A DNA stretch of 64,000 bases from Vulcanimicrobiota bacterium (GTDB lineage: Bacteria; Vulcanimicrobiota; Vulcanimicrobiia; Vulcanimicrobiales; Vulcanimicrobiaceae), in contig DAHUZB010000017.1 in the NCBI GenBank assembly GCA_027306785.1, positions 46,197-110,196 of the forward strand, in the 5' to 3' direction. The notes beneath the pieces are model-generated. The model did not search any database. It was given only the letters and a program-made list of their open reading frames with translations, and was not told the DNA's origin. This document shows positions 63,636-64,000 of this stretch, piece by piece. Numbering within the stretch: position 1 is the stretch's first letter; each line of letters starts with the position of its first letter. Position numbers and translations under genes: made by a program.

Positions 63636-63968
63636 ATGCCCTGCGATTGGAGCAAGAATTTGTCCAGACGACCCCGTCGTAACCACTCGCCGTCATTCAA
63701 GGCTAAGGTGGCACTCGCCGCCGTCAAAGGCGACCAGACCGTCGCCGAGATCGCGAGTCGCTATGATGTCCATCCCAACCAAGTCACGCAATGGAAAACG
63801 CAACTCCTGAACGGCGTGGCCAGCGTGTTCAGCGGCGCGAGCGAAGCCGCCGGGAAAGCCGAACCGGATATTCGAGCCCTGCATGCCAAGATTGGCCAGC
63901 AGGCGCTGGAGATCGATTTTTTAGAACACGCGCTCGGGCGTGTCGACGAGCCGAGCGCAAGACGATGA
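63636..63968 (+). CDS. IS3-family transposase OrfA
   Basis: Up to 110 residues; the family start would be a TTG at 63660 (GGAG upstream), giving RRNHSPSFKAKVALAAVKGD. The helix-turn-helix reads TVAEIASRYDVHPNQVTQWK, and a leucine-zipper-like helix follows (IGQQALEIDFLEHALG). It binds the IS ends and regulates transposition with OrfB. Confidence 0.88.
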   Translation: MPCDWSKNLSRRPRRNHSPSFKAKVALAAVKGDQTVAEIASRYDVHPNQVTQWKTQLLNGVASVFSGASEAAGKAEPDIRALHAKIGQQALEIDFLEHALGRVDEPSARR

Positions 63969-64000
63969 TTCAGCCCGAGCACGAGTTGCCGATCGTGCGT
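63965..64000 (+). CDS. IS3-family transposase OrfB, first codons
   Basis: Frame opens with MIQPEHELPIVR, the usual OrfB beginning, and overlaps the OrfA stop as ATGA. Only 12 codons are inside the window; the DDE integrase core lies beyond. Confidence 0.75.
   Translation, partial: MIQPEHELPIVR

Larger units (their letters stand above)
63578..64000 (+). mobile_element. IS3-family insertion sequence, left end, partial
   Basis: The left terminal inverted repeat begins about TGGCCCCAGAAAACTGGAC at 63578, inside the helicase gene, followed by orfA and the start of orfB in the IS3 order. The right end lies outside, so target duplication cannot be checked. Exact boundary is estimated to a few bases. 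Confidence 0.78.

Overview
The window is GC-rich, densely coded bacterial DNA with short intergenic gaps. Stop/start overlaps (ATGA, TAATG, GTGA, TTGA) occur throughout, as do tail-to-tail overlaps of up to about 60 bp. A DUF5916-type outer-membrane barrel protein, several lipoproteins with a C-G-G-G-G lipobox, MscS, a sedolisin, LuxR-type LAL regulators and an OPT transporter suggest a soil-type diderm. The overall flavour resembles Candidatus Eremiobacterota (WPS-2), but that is an impression from gene style; no rRNA or other marker is present. I saw no tRNA, rRNA or CRISPR array.

0-21 kb is mostly housekeeping: metG (cut by the window edge) and rsmI, two exported repeat-rich lipoproteins, an ABC-2 exporter, an NCS1 permease, an M24 aminopeptidase, nadA-nadC, an MscS channel and a PDZ/multi-TM/GAF sensor. 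Next comes a four-gene operon of small membrane proteins with a tiny XRE regulator and a clear palindromic operator, then a peroxiredoxin/thioredoxin-like pair. 21-27 kb holds an unusual regulated operon: a BlaI-type repressor with two operators around its promoter, a BlaR1/MecR1-like M56 protease whose sensor region is a pentapeptide-repeat domain, a secreted pentapeptide-repeat protein, and a DUF5916 barrel.

27.2-34.8 kb is a RiPP biosynthetic cluster and the most exciting part of the window. It contains TfuA, a precursor with five near-identical 9-residue cores at a 14-residue period, two YcaO enzymes, a SAM methyltransferase, a second small Cys-containing precursor candidate, and a convergent LAL regulator. 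By analogy with TfuA/YcaO pairs the product should be a thioamidated or otherwise backbone-modified multi-core peptide.

35-48 kb holds an OPT transporter, a flavodoxin-quinone-reductase fusion, an MgtA-like P-type ATPase, an ECF sigma/anti-sigma/ABC operon and a PAS-GAF-GGDEF diguanylate cyclase. 48-57 kb is a three-gene surface lipoprotein operon including a sedolisin, ended by a strong terminator, then a second LAL regulator and a CuA-motif cupredoxin. 58-64 kb looks horizontally acquired and defence-like: a Fic AMPylator with a palindromic operator, a truncated ComEC-type metallo-beta-lactamase piece, a TIR protein, an unknown protein, and a UvrD-like helicase whose N-terminus is cut off by an IS3-family element that runs out of the window.
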